In this document: positions 16,573-25,047 of the stretch, piece by piece
Numbering within the stretch: position 1 is the first letter of the stretch
Layout of the letters: every line of letters starts with the position of its first letter
Assembly: GCA_045616445.1 (NCBI GenBank)
Contig: JAZLGR010000029.1
Span: 1 to 36,768 of the forward strand
Origin: Fimousia sp045616445
GTDB lineage: Bacteria > Bacillota > Clostridia > Lachnospirales > Lachnospiraceae
DNA: 36,768 nucleotides
Direction of reading: 5' to 3'
Translations under genes and position numbers: made by a program
Notes under the pieces: model-generated
What the model was told of the DNA's origin: nothing
The model's input: only the letters and a program-made list of their open reading frames with translations
Database searches by the model: none

Positions 16573-17028
16573 TTATTTACGGTCTGTCTCAAATCTTGCT
16601 CTTGTCTTTAAGATCTGCATAAAGGAATAAAACAGTTCTTCCTGATCCATCCCCTCAATATATTCATCCATCGCTGCTGCAAGAAGCTCAAGCTGATCGG
16701 ATGTGATCAAATCTCTGTGGATTTCTAGAATTCGAATCTTCTGACGATAGGTATCGGCATCCAAAAACTGCTCCATGATGGAGAGATTGCCGGCTGGCTT
16801 TTCTGCCACTTCCTGTGTGGCAGTCTGTGGTTTTACAGCAGGCGCTTTCGGTTTATCCACTGTCACATCGTCATCGATCATCTTCATAAAATCTGTTTCA
16901 TTGATCGTATATACCGGGTACGGCGGTTTCATCTCCTGATAAACAACCTCTGTGCTGCCGGTTTCCTTTGATGTTGCATAGGTGATAAACTGAACCATGG
17001 TTCCATCTGCTAATGGGATCAAATTCAT
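16573..17028 (-). CDS. unrecognised protein encoded last in the hydF operon
   Basis: I do not recognise this 151-residue protein. It has an N-terminal beta-rich part (MNLIPLADGTMVQFITYATS, about 1-45), a Pro/Ala/Lys/Thr-rich linker (about 58-80) and a helical C-terminal part (about 83-150; LSIMEQFLDADTYRQKIRIL) rich in Asp, Glu and Gln. There is no membrane segment or signal peptide. Its ATG overlaps the stop of the helicase gene by 4 nt (ATGA), so translation is probably coupled. The overlap suggests a partner of the helicase, but that is inference only. Confidence 0.8.
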   Translation of the reverse strand: MNLIPLADGTMVQFITYATSKETGSTEVVYQEMKPPYPVYTINETDFMKMIDDDVTVDKPKAPAVKPQTATQEVAEKPAGNLSIMEQFLDADTYRQKIRILEIHRDLITSDQLELLAAAMDEYIEGMDQEELFYSFMQILKTRARFETDRK

Positions 17029-18887
17029 CTTCGTTTCACTCCTTTTTCTTTTTCTTCCTTCTCATGAAAAGAGAGAAATCTGGACATCTCATACTTCTTA
17101 TTATTATGTTCTCCGGGAATCATCAGATACAGATGCTCCTTGGCTCTCGTCATGGCCACATAGAGCATACGGCATTCCTCCGCAAGGTCAGCTGACTTGA
17201 TTGCCTTTTTATATGGAATAATGTCATCCACCACATCCATGATAAAGACTGTATCATACTCAAGGCCTTTGGCACCATGCATGGTGGAGAGCATCACGCC
17301 CTTTGGAAGATCTTTCTTGTCCGGTCCTTTCTGATTCTTTAATTCTTCTCCGAATTTCCGAATATATTCCATCCACTGGTCAAATGTTTCGTAGCCCTTT
17401 GCACTCTGCTGAATCTCCTCCAGAATATCGAAGAGCTCTTCTGCATTCATTTTACGAAAAGTTGCATATTCCTTAATAAAATCATCATATCCAATGGACT
17501 TTCGAATATATAGAATAGCACCGTAAGGATTTAAGGTGCTGATAAAGGATAAATCCTGCTCAAACTGTTCGATTCGTTCTTCCATCCAGCCCATATCGGA
17601 ATAGAGAAGTTTCAATTCAGAAAACGATATCTGAGGCTCTGTCAGATAGTCTCTTCCCACATATCGGTTCGGGCGATTGATAATACGCAGAATCTTGCTT
17701 CTCTGCCTGTCTCCTCTGGCGACTTCCATATAAAGAATCAGGTCTCTGGCAATCCAGTGTTCAAACATGTTGGGAAAGCCATCCTTCATCACAAATGGAA
17801 GATTATACTCCATCAGCTTTCCAATCAGCAGTCGTGGCTGGATATTGGTGCGAAAAAGCACTGCGCAGTCGCTTAGTTTTCCACCATTCTTCTGATATCT
17901 TCGCAGATAATCCACAATATACTGATTTTCTTCAAACTGATTCTTCACCTTCACATATCGAACCGGGCGTCTGCTGCCCACGCAGGCCTCTAAATCCTTG
18001 TCAAATCGTTTGCTGTTCTGGCCAATTACCTTCATGGCCTCGGAAAGTATTTCCTCAGAGCAGCGATAGTTCTTATTTAATAATACTTGCTTGGCATCCG
18101 GATAATCCTTCGTAAATCCAAGCATGATATCAGGCTTGGCACCGCGGAATCGATAGATAGACTGATCATCATCTCCAACGATAAAGAGGTTATTCTCCGG
18201 CTGGGCCAACATCTGCATAATCTTATATTGAACCAGATTAATGTCCTGGAATTCATCGATTAAGATAAATCGGAATTTCTGCTGCCATAGCTTTAAGATA
18301 TCTGGGCGGGCCCGAAAGAGCTCATAGGTGAAGACGAGCATATCATCAAAATCAATCTTGTGGTTGGCGCGAAGCTTCTGTTCATAGCCATTATAGAGCA
18401 GCTGAAAAATCTCATTGCTGCAATTCACGCTGTAATAATTCTCCAATGAGATCATCTCTCCTTTGACTAAGCTGATCTCATTCAATACAGAAGATACAAA
18501 ATCTGCATCCTCGCCCATCTCAATGTGTTCCTGAGCGATCATCTCCTGAATAAACTGTCGTTTCTGCTCTTCGCTAATGATATGTTCAAACCGATAGCCA
18601 TAAGCATGGCGAAGCACGGTGAAAAATACTGCGTGAAAGGTTCCAAATGAGACACCGCCACCCCGTCCATTCATCAGCTTTAAAAATCGTTCCTTCATCT
18701 CAGCGGCAGCAGCCTTCGTAAATGTAATCACTAAGATATTCGATGGCGGCACCTGATATTCCTCAATCAGATATTTGGTCCGCTTGGTAATAACCGTCGT
18801 TTTACCGCTGCCCGGCCCGGAAAGTACCATCATGGGACCTTCAAAATGCTTCACAGCCGTAAGCTGTGCTTCATTCATTTGTCGCAT
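17025..18887 (-). CDS. UvrD/PcrA-like superfamily 1 DNA helicase
   Basis: ATP-driven 3'-5' type helicase of the UvrD/Rep/PcrA group. The 620-residue protein has the Q-motif NEAQLTAV, Walker A SGPGSGKTT (23-31), motif Ia VITFTKAAAAEMKERF, Walker B LIDEFQDIN, motif III GDDDQSIYRFRGA, motif IV LNKNYRCS, motif V STMHGAKGLEYDTVF and motif VI MLYVAMTRAKEHLYL. It is about 100 residues shorter than PcrA; the 2B part and the C-terminal tail look reduced. The ATG at 18887 overlaps the hydF stop by one base (TGATG); a TTG at 18890 is also possible. It is co-translated with hydF and the next gene. It could act in repair or in clearing proteins from DNA; the link with hydrogenase maturation is unexplained. 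Confidence 0.9.
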   Translation of the reverse strand: MRQMNEAQLTAVKHFEGPMMVLSGPGSGKTTVITKRTKYLIEEYQVPPSNILVITFTKAAAAEMKERFLKLMNGRGGGVSFGTFHAVFFTVLRHAYGYRFEHIISEEQKRQFIQEMIAQEHIEMGEDADFVSSVLNEISLVKGEMISLENYYSVNCSNEIFQLLYNGYEQKLRANHKIDFDDMLVFTYELFRARPDILKLWQQKFRFILIDEFQDINLVQYKIMQMLAQPENNLFIVGDDDQSIYRFRGAKPDIMLGFTKDYPDAKQVLLNKNYRCSEEILSEAMKVIGQNSKRFDKDLEACVGSRRPVRYVKVKNQFEENQYIVDYLRRYQKNGGKLSDCAVLFRTNIQPRLLIGKLMEYNLPFVMKDGFPNMFEHWIARDLILYMEVARGDRQRSKILRIINRPNRYVGRDYLTEPQISFSELKLLYSDMGWMEERIEQFEQDLSFISTLNPYGAILYIRKSIGYDDFIKEYATFRKMNAEELFDILEEIQQSAKGYETFDQWMEYIRKFGEELKNQKGPDKKDLPKGVMLSTMHGAKGLEYDTVFIMDVVDDIIPYKKAIKSADLAEECRMLYVAMTRAKEHLYLMIPGEHNNKKYEMSRFLSFHEKEEKEKGVKRR

Positions 18888-20104
18888 CAATCTTCATCCT
18901 TCTCTAAAATTTTGGCAAGCTTAGGGAATGGGGAGATACTTCGCTTTAAGATTCCCTGCATCTGGGCAATCAAAATGCCATAATTTACAACTGGTACACC
19001 TGCTTCCTTAATGACAGCAAGGCGATGCTTCATCTCTTTTCTATTCAATGTACAGCCGCCGCAGTGGATGACCAGATCATAGCTTCCCAGATCCTTTGGA
19101 AAACTGTTGCCACTGCTGGTTTCATATATAAACTGTTTACCGGTATAGTTGGCCAGCCATCTAGGAATCTTCACTGTTCCGATGTCATCGCACTGTCTGT
19201 GATGGGTACAGCCTTCTGCAATGAGGATTCTTGCCCCATCCTGTAAGGATTCCACTGCTTTGACACCTTCAATTTCCTGTACCAAATCCCCTTTAAATCT
19301 TGCAAAGAGGATGGAGAAAGAAGTCAGCAGGATATCCTCCGGTGTGTCCTTGGATACTTTGCCAAATGCCTGAGAGTCAGTGATCACCAGTTTTGGCTTC
19401 TTACCCAGTTCTTCTAAGGTTTGGGCAAGCTCTGTCTCCTTCACTACAATAGACACAGCCCCTGCTTCTAACAGATCACGAATGGTCTGCTGCTGCGGAA
19501 GGATCAGTCTTCCCTTTGGTGCAGCCTTATCAATCGGCACAACCAGCACAACAAAGTCGCCTGGTTCTACCAGATCCGCCACAATGCGAAGTCCTTCCTC
19601 TTCAGAAGGTGCAAATCTTCCGATGCGGTCTTTCAGTTCTTCGATTCCTTCTCTGGTCACTGCACTAACGCAGATACTGTTCATCGGATCCACACTTCCT
19701 GTCAGATCCTTCTCATCTTTTTTATTATAAACCACGATATATGGTAATGTTCTCCTCTTAATCTCTTCGATCAGTTCTTCCTCTACCAAACTGATTCCTT
19801 CTGTACTGTCCACGATCACAAGTGCAATATCTGTTTTTGCCAGTACTTCTCTTGTCTTTTCTACTCGTTTTAATCCCAGTTCTCCCACATCATCAAGACC
19901 TGGTGTGTCAATGACTACAACTGGTCCGATTGGAAGAAGCTCCATTGCCTTGTATACAGGATCCGTAGTTGTCCCCTTCACTTCTGATACAATTGCCAGA
20001 TTCTGATTGGTCATGGCATTGATCACGCTGGATTTTCCTGCATTGCGTTTACCAAAGAGTGCGATGTGTACACGCTCTCCTCTTGGTGTCTGATTCATAC
20101 TCAT
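18887..20104 (-). CDS. hydF: [FeFe]-hydrogenase maturation GTPase HydF
   Basis: HydF is the scaffold on which the 2Fe subcluster of the H-cluster is built before transfer to [FeFe] hydrogenase; HydE and HydG supply parts. The 405-residue protein has an Era-like GTPase domain (G1 GKRNAGKSS at 18-26, G3 DTPGLDD, G4 NKKD), a dimerisation domain, and a C-terminal iron-sulphur domain with GCTHHRQCDD and HCGGCTLNR, the CxH...HCxxC ligands of the 4Fe-4S cluster. A frame is open from a GTG at 20113, but AAAGGAA lies only 1 nt from it; the ATG at 20104 has a better distance. No hydE, hydG or hydrogenase is in the window, so they must lie elsewhere. Presence implies hydrogen-producing fermentation. Confidence 0.95.
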   Translation of the reverse strand: MSMNQTPRGERVHIALFGKRNAGKSSVINAMTNQNLAIVSEVKGTTTDPVYKAMELLPIGPVVVIDTPGLDDVGELGLKRVEKTREVLAKTDIALVIVDSTEGISLVEEELIEEIKRRTLPYIVVYNKKDEKDLTGSVDPMNSICVSAVTREGIEELKDRIGRFAPSEEEGLRIVADLVEPGDFVVLVVPIDKAAPKGRLILPQQQTIRDLLEAGAVSIVVKETELAQTLEELGKKPKLVITDSQAFGKVSKDTPEDILLTSFSILFARFKGDLVQEIEGVKAVESLQDGARILIAEGCTHHRQCDDIGTVKIPRWLANYTGKQFIYETSSGNSFPKDLGSYDLVIHCGGCTLNRKEMKHRLAVIKEAGVPVVNYGILIAQMQGILKRSISPFPKLAKILEKDED

Positions 20105-20207
20105 TGCGTTCACTTCCTTTGATACTATATTGGTTCAATTCTCATATACTAATTTCTCTTTGTAGTATAGTATAGCACAAAATTTTAAAAATTCCTAAAA
20201 ACGAAAA

Positions 20208-20236
20208 AAAGGCGTGTGAGTTATTCACACGCCTTT
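20208..20236 (-). terminator. terminator of ptsH-ptsI
   Basis: Perfect 12-bp stem AAAGGCGTGTGA / TCACACGCCTTT with a 5-nt loop. On the minus strand it is followed by a run of seven T, 20 bp after the ptsI stop. Confidence 0.92.
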
Positions 20237-20256
20237 GTATTATATTAAAGTTTTAA

Positions 20257-21966
20257 TTATCTAGCGTTTGCTTCTAATAAAGCTTTAACTTCTGCTTCTG
20301 TAGTAAGAGCCATAGCTTTGTCAGCTAATGCTTTTGCTTCGTCCATTGTCCATAAGGACATAGTAGCACGAGCCTGTAATACAGATGTTGCAGATACAGA
20401 GAATTCGTCTAATCCGAATGCAAGTAATAATGGGATCATAAGTGGATCTGCTGCTGCTTCACCACACATACCTGCCATGATACCAGCTTCATTAGCTGCG
20501 CTGATGATGTTGCGGATAGAACGAAGAACTGCTGGGTTATATGTGGAGTAGAGATAAGCAACGTCTGGGTTACCTCTGTCTGCTGCCATTGTATAACCTG
20601 TTAAGTCGTTAGTACCGATAGAGAAGAAGTCAGCTTCTGCTGCTAAGATGTCAGCGATTAAGGAAGCTGCTGCTGTTTCCATCATAACACCAACTTTGAT
20701 ATCTTTATCGTATGCGATTCCTTTTTCATCTAATTCAGCTTTGATTTCTTCGATGATTGCTTTAACTGCACGAAGTTCGTCAACGCATGTTACTAATGGA
20801 ACCATGATACGGATTTTACCATAAGCACTTGCTCTTAATAAAGCACGTAACTGTGGTCTGTAGATATCTTCTACTCTCTTTAAGCAGAAACGAACTGCAC
20901 GGAAACCTAAGAATGGGTTTTCTTCTGTTGGAAGTCCTAAATAAGGAAGCGCTTTGTCACCACCGATATCAAGTGTACGGATGATAACTGGTTTTCCTTC
21001 TAATGTTTCTGCAACTGTTTTGTATGCTTCGAACTGAGAATCTTCAGATGGAATAGCATCGCTGTCCATGAATAAGAATTCTGTTCTGAAAAGGCCAACA
21101 CCTTCGCCATCACGTTCAAGAACGCCTGCTGCTTCGTCTGGTCCACCGATGTTACATACTAATTCAACCACCTTACCGTCTGCAGACTGAGAAGGCTGTC
21201 CACGGAATTTTTCTAATAAAGCTTTTTCAGCTAAGAATTTTTCACGTTTTACCTTGAATTCTTCTACTACAGATTCTTCAGGGTTGATATAAACTTCACC
21301 TGTAGATCCATCCATAACAACTACATCGCCATTCTTAACGATTGTTGTGATTTCTGGGATAGATAAACAAGCTGGGATTTCCATAGAACGACAGATGATT
21401 GCAGAGTGAGATGTCTTACCACCGATTTCTGTTAATACACCTTCGATGTTTTCTGGAACGAATCCAGCTGTCATAGATGGTGTTAAATCTTCTGCTACGA
21501 AAATTGTTTCTGCAGGAGCTGCAGAGATATCAACTTCTTCAACACCTAAGAGGATCTTGATTAAACGAGTTTTGATATCGCCTAAGTCAGAAGCTCTCTG
21601 CTGTGTTAATTCATCTTCTGCCATGGAGAAGATCATTGCGAAGAAATCACAAGCTTCTTCAACAGCTGCTTCAGCGTTGATAGAATCTTCATCAATCTTC
21701 ATTTCGATCTGTTCGGAAATAGCTGGGTCCTGAACCATCATAACATGTCCCATAAGGATTTCAGATTCAGCTTCCCCTGCTGTAACTTTCATTCTTTCAG
21801 CTAATGCCATTGTTTTTTCAACGAAAACTTCAATAGCGTCAGCTAATCTTTTCTTTTCAGCTTCTTTGTCAGTAATAGTAACTCTGGAATAGTTTAATTC
21901 CTGTTCTTTTAAGATGAGAACTTTACCAATACCGATACCAGCTGATGCACCAATTCCTTTATACAT
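20257..21966 (-). CDS. ptsI: phosphoenolpyruvate-protein phosphotransferase (PTS enzyme I)
   Basis: Enzyme I takes phosphate from phosphoenolpyruvate onto a histidine and hands it to HPr, which feeds all PTS sugar transporters. The 569-residue protein has the normal length. It shows the N-terminal GIGASAGIGIGK, the phosphorylated His187 in GGKTSHSAI, the PEP-binding barrel with FRTEFLFMDSD and FLGFRAVRFCL, and the C-terminal active-site cysteine in GMCGEAAADP. It follows ptsH by 29 bp and ends at a strong terminator. Codon use is that of a highly expressed gene. No sugar-specific PTS permease is in the window, so this is the general module. Confidence 0.97.
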   Translation of the reverse strand: MYKGIGASAGIGIGKVLILKEQELNYSRVTITDKEAEKKRLADAIEVFVEKTMALAERMKVTAGEAESEILMGHVMMVQDPAISEQIEMKIDEDSINAEAAVEEACDFFAMIFSMAEDELTQQRASDLGDIKTRLIKILLGVEEVDISAAPAETIFVAEDLTPSMTAGFVPENIEGVLTEIGGKTSHSAIICRSMEIPACLSIPEITTIVKNGDVVVMDGSTGEVYINPEESVVEEFKVKREKFLAEKALLEKFRGQPSQSADGKVVELVCNIGGPDEAAGVLERDGEGVGLFRTEFLFMDSDAIPSEDSQFEAYKTVAETLEGKPVIIRTLDIGGDKALPYLGLPTEENPFLGFRAVRFCLKRVEDIYRPQLRALLRASAYGKIRIMVPLVTCVDELRAVKAIIEEIKAELDEKGIAYDKDIKVGVMMETAAASLIADILAAEADFFSIGTNDLTGYTMAADRGNPDVAYLYSTYNPAVLRSIRNIISAANEAGIMAGMCGEAAADPLMIPLLLAFGLDEFSVSATSVLQARATMSLWTMDEAKALADKAMALTTEAEVKALLEANAR

Positions 21967-21995
21967 TAGCCACCTCTGTATATTCTACTTATTAA

Positions 21996-22259
21996 TTATT
22001 CGCCTAAACCGGATTCGATTAATTCTGTAGCGTATGCTAATGCTGCTTCTTCGTCTTCGCCTTCACAAACTACTTCGATTTCGGAACCGTATTTGATGCA
22101 AGCGCCGATGATGTTTAATAAAGATTTAGCGTTGATTTTTTTGTCATTGTACATGATGGAAACGTCAGATGTGAATTTTGTAACACCTTTAGCTAAAACT
22201 CCAGCTGGTCTCATGTGTAATCCCTGTTCGTTCTGTACTACAAATTTTTTAGATACCAT
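21996..22259 (-). CDS. ptsH: phosphocarrier protein HPr
   Basis: An 87-residue phosphocarrier. His15 in GLHMRPAG accepts phosphate from enzyme I. Ser46, in NAKSLLNIIG, is the regulatory residue phosphorylated by HPr kinase in Firmicutes, so carbon catabolite control through CcpA is expected. It has AAAAGGAG 8-9 nt before the ATG and a promoter at 22331-22360. The leader of about 65 nt contains a small hairpin, AGGGTGC/GCACTCT, near 22300-22319, of unknown role. Confidence 0.97.
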   Translation of the reverse strand: MVSKKFVVQNEQGLHMRPAGVLAKGVTKFTSDVSIMYNDKKINAKSLLNIIGACIKYGSEIEVVCEGEDEEAALAYATELIESGLGE

Positions 22260-22330
22260 AATATTAATCTCCTTTTGCTTATAAAAATTTCGTTTTTAGA
22301 GTGCTCATCTGCACCCTTAGTTATGTGAAA

Positions 22331-22360
22331 ATTTTACCATGTCAGACGTAAAAAAGTCAA
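22331..22360 (-). promoter_or_regulatory. ptsH-ptsI promoter
   Basis: Minus strand: -35 TTGACT (22355-22360), 18-bp spacer, -10 TAAAAT (22331-22336). Confidence 0.7.
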
Positions 22361-22362
22361 TA

Positions 22363-22394
22363 GGAGTAGTGCATTTTTTATATATCACCACTCC
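22363..22394 (-). terminator. possible terminator after hflX
   Basis: Minus strand: GGAGTGGTG / CACTACTCC with one G-T pair and a 14-nt A/T loop, then TATTGACTTTTTT. The T-run is separated from the stem and overlaps the ptsH -35 box, so the assignment is weak. Confidence 0.4.
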
Positions 22395-22426
22395 CATTTT
22401 AGAACATTTTGAACAAAACTATACAA

Positions 22427-22563
22427 TTATGATAAGGCTTTCACAAACTCTGGCGGAACGTATGCTTCCACATATATTCCATCTTCTCTGTACTCTTCCG
22501 TGAGGATTACACCGTGTTTTCTGACCGCCTGAATTCTGCCTGCATCGGCATAAGCAACCAGTT
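22427..22563 (-). pseudogene. displaced 3' end of hflX in another frame
   Basis: In the frame one base over from the open hflX frame, the codons after 22562 read LVAYADAGRIQAVRKHGV, then ILTEEYREDGIYVEAYVPP, then EFVKALS and a TAA at 22427-22429. This is the C-terminal domain expected for HflX, so the conserved reading continues past the early stop at 22507. The switch falls in a run of four A (plus-strand T at 22562-22565), where five would restore the frame. Confidence 0.85.
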
Positions 22564-23676
22564 TTCCACGTAGATCTGCCCACTCATGAGGGTGTCTCCG
22601 ATGAGCTCTAGAAGCTCATCCGTGTGAAATCCGCTGCGGGCCGAGATGCGGATTGTCTCCTCTGCACGAGGATCTTTTAAGAATTTCTCCTCTGTCAGAC
22701 GATCCGCCTTGTTGAATACAGTAATGATCTTTTTATCCTGAATTTCTAATTCCTTTAAGGTTTCATACACTGCATCCATCTGCTTTTCCATCTGCGGATT
22801 AGACGCATCCACCACATGAAGAATCAAATCTGAGTACTTCGCCTCCTCTAAAGTGGAGCGGAACGCATTGATCAGGTGATGAGGCAGCTTTCTAATGAAT
22901 CCAACAGTGTCAGTAAGCAGTATCTCCTGCCCATTTGGCAGCTTTACCATACGGGTTGTTGGATCTAATGTGGCAAACAGCTTATCCTCTGAAAGCACAT
23001 CTGCCTGCGTATAATAATTGAGCAGGGTGGATTTGCCGGCGTTGGTGTAGCCCGCAATACAAACAACCGGAATCTGATTTTTGCTTCGCTGTCCACGCTG
23101 CACTTCCCGGTGCTTTACTACCTGCTTTAATTCTTTGGACAGGTGCCCGATTCTTCCACGGATCAATCGACGGTCAACTTCAAGCTTCTTCTCGCCGGGA
23201 CCTCTTGTTCCGATGCCGCCACCAAGTCTGGACATGGATGTTCCTTTCCCTGTCAGTCTGGTCGCATGGTATCGAAGCTGAGCCAGTTCAACCTGAATCT
23301 TACCTTCCCTTGTTCTCGCTCTGGACGCGAAAATATCTAAAATGATCAGGGTACGGTCCATGATCTTACAGTCCAATTCCATGGAAAGATTGCGAATCTG
23401 GGCAGGTGTCAGCTCATCATCGCAAATGATTCCGTCTGCGTCCGTCTCCCAAAGCATCTCTTTTAATTCTTCGATCTTTCCACTTCCAATATAGGTACCA
23501 TTGTGAATAAATTCGCGATTCTGGACGCATCGTCCAACCGTAATGGCACCGGCAGTCTGGGCAAGCTCCTGAAGCTCATCCAAACTGTCCATTGTATCTT
23601 CTTCATCTTCCAGGCATACCGCAACCAAGATGACTTTTTCCGGTTCCTGGGAGAATTCATAAAGTTCTTTTTCCAT
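22507..23676 (-). CDS. hflX: GTPase HflX, C-terminus frameshifted
   Basis: HflX binds the 50S subunit and splits stalled ribosomes, especially under heat stress. The open frame of 389 residues has the N-terminal HflX domain (GSGKIEELKE, DDELTPAQIRNL), the glycine-rich linker RLGGGIGTRGPGEKKLE and the GTPase core: GYTNAGKST (209-217), DTVGFIRKLPHHL (G3) and NKAD (G4). After Glu371 the sequence switches to an unrelated tail and stops 18 residues later, because one A is missing from an A-run at 22562-22565. The true gene probably runs to 22427. It follows the TPR gene by 13 bp. The GTPase domain is whole, so the truncated protein might still be partly active; a sequencing or assembly slip is also possible. 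Confidence 0.88.
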   Translation of the reverse strand: MEKELYEFSQEPEKVILVAVCLEDEEDTMDSLDELQELAQTAGAITVGRCVQNREFIHNGTYIGSGKIEELKEMLWETDADGIICDDELTPAQIRNLSMELDCKIMDRTLIILDIFASRARTREGKIQVELAQLRYHATRLTGKGTSMSRLGGGIGTRGPGEKKLEVDRRLIRGRIGHLSKELKQVVKHREVQRGQRSKNQIPVVCIAGYTNAGKSTLLNYYTQADVLSEDKLFATLDPTTRMVKLPNGQEILLTDTVGFIRKLPHHLINAFRSTLEEAKYSDLILHVVDASNPQMEKQMDAVYETLKELEIQDKKIITVFNKADRLTEEKFLKDPRAEETIRISARSGFHTDELLELIGDTLMSGQIYVENWLLMPMQAEFRRSENTV

Positions 23677-23689
23677 ATAGTTTCCTTAT

Positions 23690-24331
23690 TTATCTGGTTT
23701 CTAAAAAGGCAAGCTCTTTCCTTCCTGTTTCATCGTCGGGATAAGCTGCCACATATTCCTTCGCAGCTGCTAATGCATCCTGATAACGAAGCATCTTCTC
23801 ATAGAGCACAACACGGGCAAAATCAATTTCCTGTGCCATGTTCTGAACTCCAGTATCTCTTGCTCCTTCAATTACCTTCAATGCCTTCTTATAATCCTTC
23901 TGGTCCACATAATAGGCATAAAGATAGTAGTAGCCGATTCCATCGGAGGAATCCTTCTTAATTGCCTCTTTAAAGGCTTTTACCGCTTCCTTCTTCTCTC
24001 CTGCGCGCTGATGGGCAAATCCCTTCATAGCCATGGCTCTTGTCTCAGAAATCTTATCATAGACAGCCGCAGCTTCATCAAAACGCTCTAAGAACATGAG
24101 ACATTCGCCTTCATAATAACGGATATCTGTCTTGTTGGCGAAGAGTCCATGTTTCTTTTCTGCCTTTCCAAAGCTTGTATAGGCTTTTTCATATTCCTTT
24201 TCAGATAGGTACTTCACCCCTTCTTTTACCGCCATTTTGGTGGTCACGGTCTGAAATCCAAAGAATAATACTGCCATAATGAGAATAATAGCCACCAGAC
24301 CGATGATTTTCTTTTTATTATGATCTTCCAT
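23690..24331 (-). CDS. membrane-anchored TPR-repeat protein
   Basis: A 213-residue protein with an N-terminal membrane anchor (about 8-28, KIIGLVAIILIMAVLFFGFQ) and then tetratricopeptide-type helical repeats: KEGVKYLSEKEYEKAYTSF, ECLMFLERFDEAAAVYDKI, AHQRAGEKKEAVKAFKEAIK, YAYYVDQKDYKKALKVIEGA and EKMLRYQDALAAAKEYV. TPR domains hold protein partners; no enzyme domain is visible. It stands 23 bp after the MBL-fold gene and 13 bp before hflX, in one transcript. Its function is unknown. Confidence 0.8.
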   Translation of the reverse strand: MEDHNKKKIIGLVAIILIMAVLFFGFQTVTTKMAVKEGVKYLSEKEYEKAYTSFGKAEKKHGLFANKTDIRYYEGECLMFLERFDEAAAVYDKISETRAMAMKGFAHQRAGEKKEAVKAFKEAIKKDSSDGIGYYYLYAYYVDQKDYKKALKVIEGARDTGVQNMAQEIDFARVVLYEKMLRYQDALAAAKEYVAAYPDDETGRKELAFLETR

Positions 24332-24354
24332 GTTACATAAGCCTCCAAAAAATA

Positions 24355-25047
24355 CTATTCTACATTATGCCATCTCTGTCCCACATGGTCAACCGTGCAA
24401 AGACGATCAGCAAATGCGGCGCCATCACCCTTAAGATACTCCCCACATAGGTCAAATTCACCCCACATATGCATTGGGAATACCACTTTTGCATCAATGT
24501 GATCCATAAACCAGGTCATGCCCCAGCTGCCAGCCTCTTCCTGACGAGGATCCAGGAGCATGAATGCCACATCGATCTGATGGTCTGCCAGAAGCTCCAT
24601 CTCTTTTTTAAAGGTTTTTTCCATATATGTATTGTCTTCGTCCGGCTCGCCGATCCAGTGCCACCAGTGAAGATCTCCCGCGTGATAGATACATTTGCCT
24701 TCGACTTCTACGTAGAAAGCCACGCCCTCGTCTGTAGAGAAGTAGGTCTCCACCAGAAAATCGCCATAATCGTATACCTGATGTGGTACGACCAGCTCGT
24801 ATGGCGCCTGGAGGGTTCTCTTGCGGCGCTTGTAGATGTCTTTGGAAAGAACGAAGCGCACATCTTCGTATTTTTCACGCAGCGCAAAAATCGCAGGATT
24901 GTAGTGGTCCTGGTGAAAATGTGACGCGAAGACGATCCACTGTTTGCCCGGAATGTCCGGAATCTCTCCTTTATAATAATCAAATAAGAGCACGTGGTCG
25001 GACAGCTCAATGAGGAATCCGCTGTGGTCAATAAATGTAATGTTCAT
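24355..25047 (-). CDS. MBL-fold metallo-hydrolase
   Basis: A 230-residue protein of the metallo-beta-lactamase fold. The metal motif is SHFHQDHYNP (HxHxDH), and further ligands are probable at HAGDLHWW and FPMHMWGE. It resembles the short UlaG-like L-ascorbate-6-phosphate lactonase/RNase Z group rather than beta-lactamases. It has no signal peptide. Its first 20 bases overlap the end of nfo in another frame, with AAAGGAG placed inside nfo, so translation is coupled. The substrate is unknown. Confidence 0.85.
   Translation of the reverse strand: MNITFIDHSGFLIELSDHVLLFDYYKGEIPDIPGKQWIVFASHFHQDHYNPAIFALREKYEDVRFVLSKDIYKRRKRTLQAPYELVVPHQVYDYGDFLVETYFSTDEGVAFYVEVEGKCIYHAGDLHWWHWIGEPDEDNTYMEKTFKKEMELLADHQIDVAFMLLDPRQEEAGSWGMTWFMDHIDAKVVFPMHMWGEFDLCGEYLKGDGAAFADRLCTVDHVGQRWHNVE

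Noticed and set aside
22507..22570. Programmed -1 frameshift in hflX
   Set aside because: The site GTG-GAA-AAC does not make a good slippery heptamer (P-site re-pairing GAA to GGA is poor), and no strong downstream structure was noticed. A plain base loss in the A-run is simpler.
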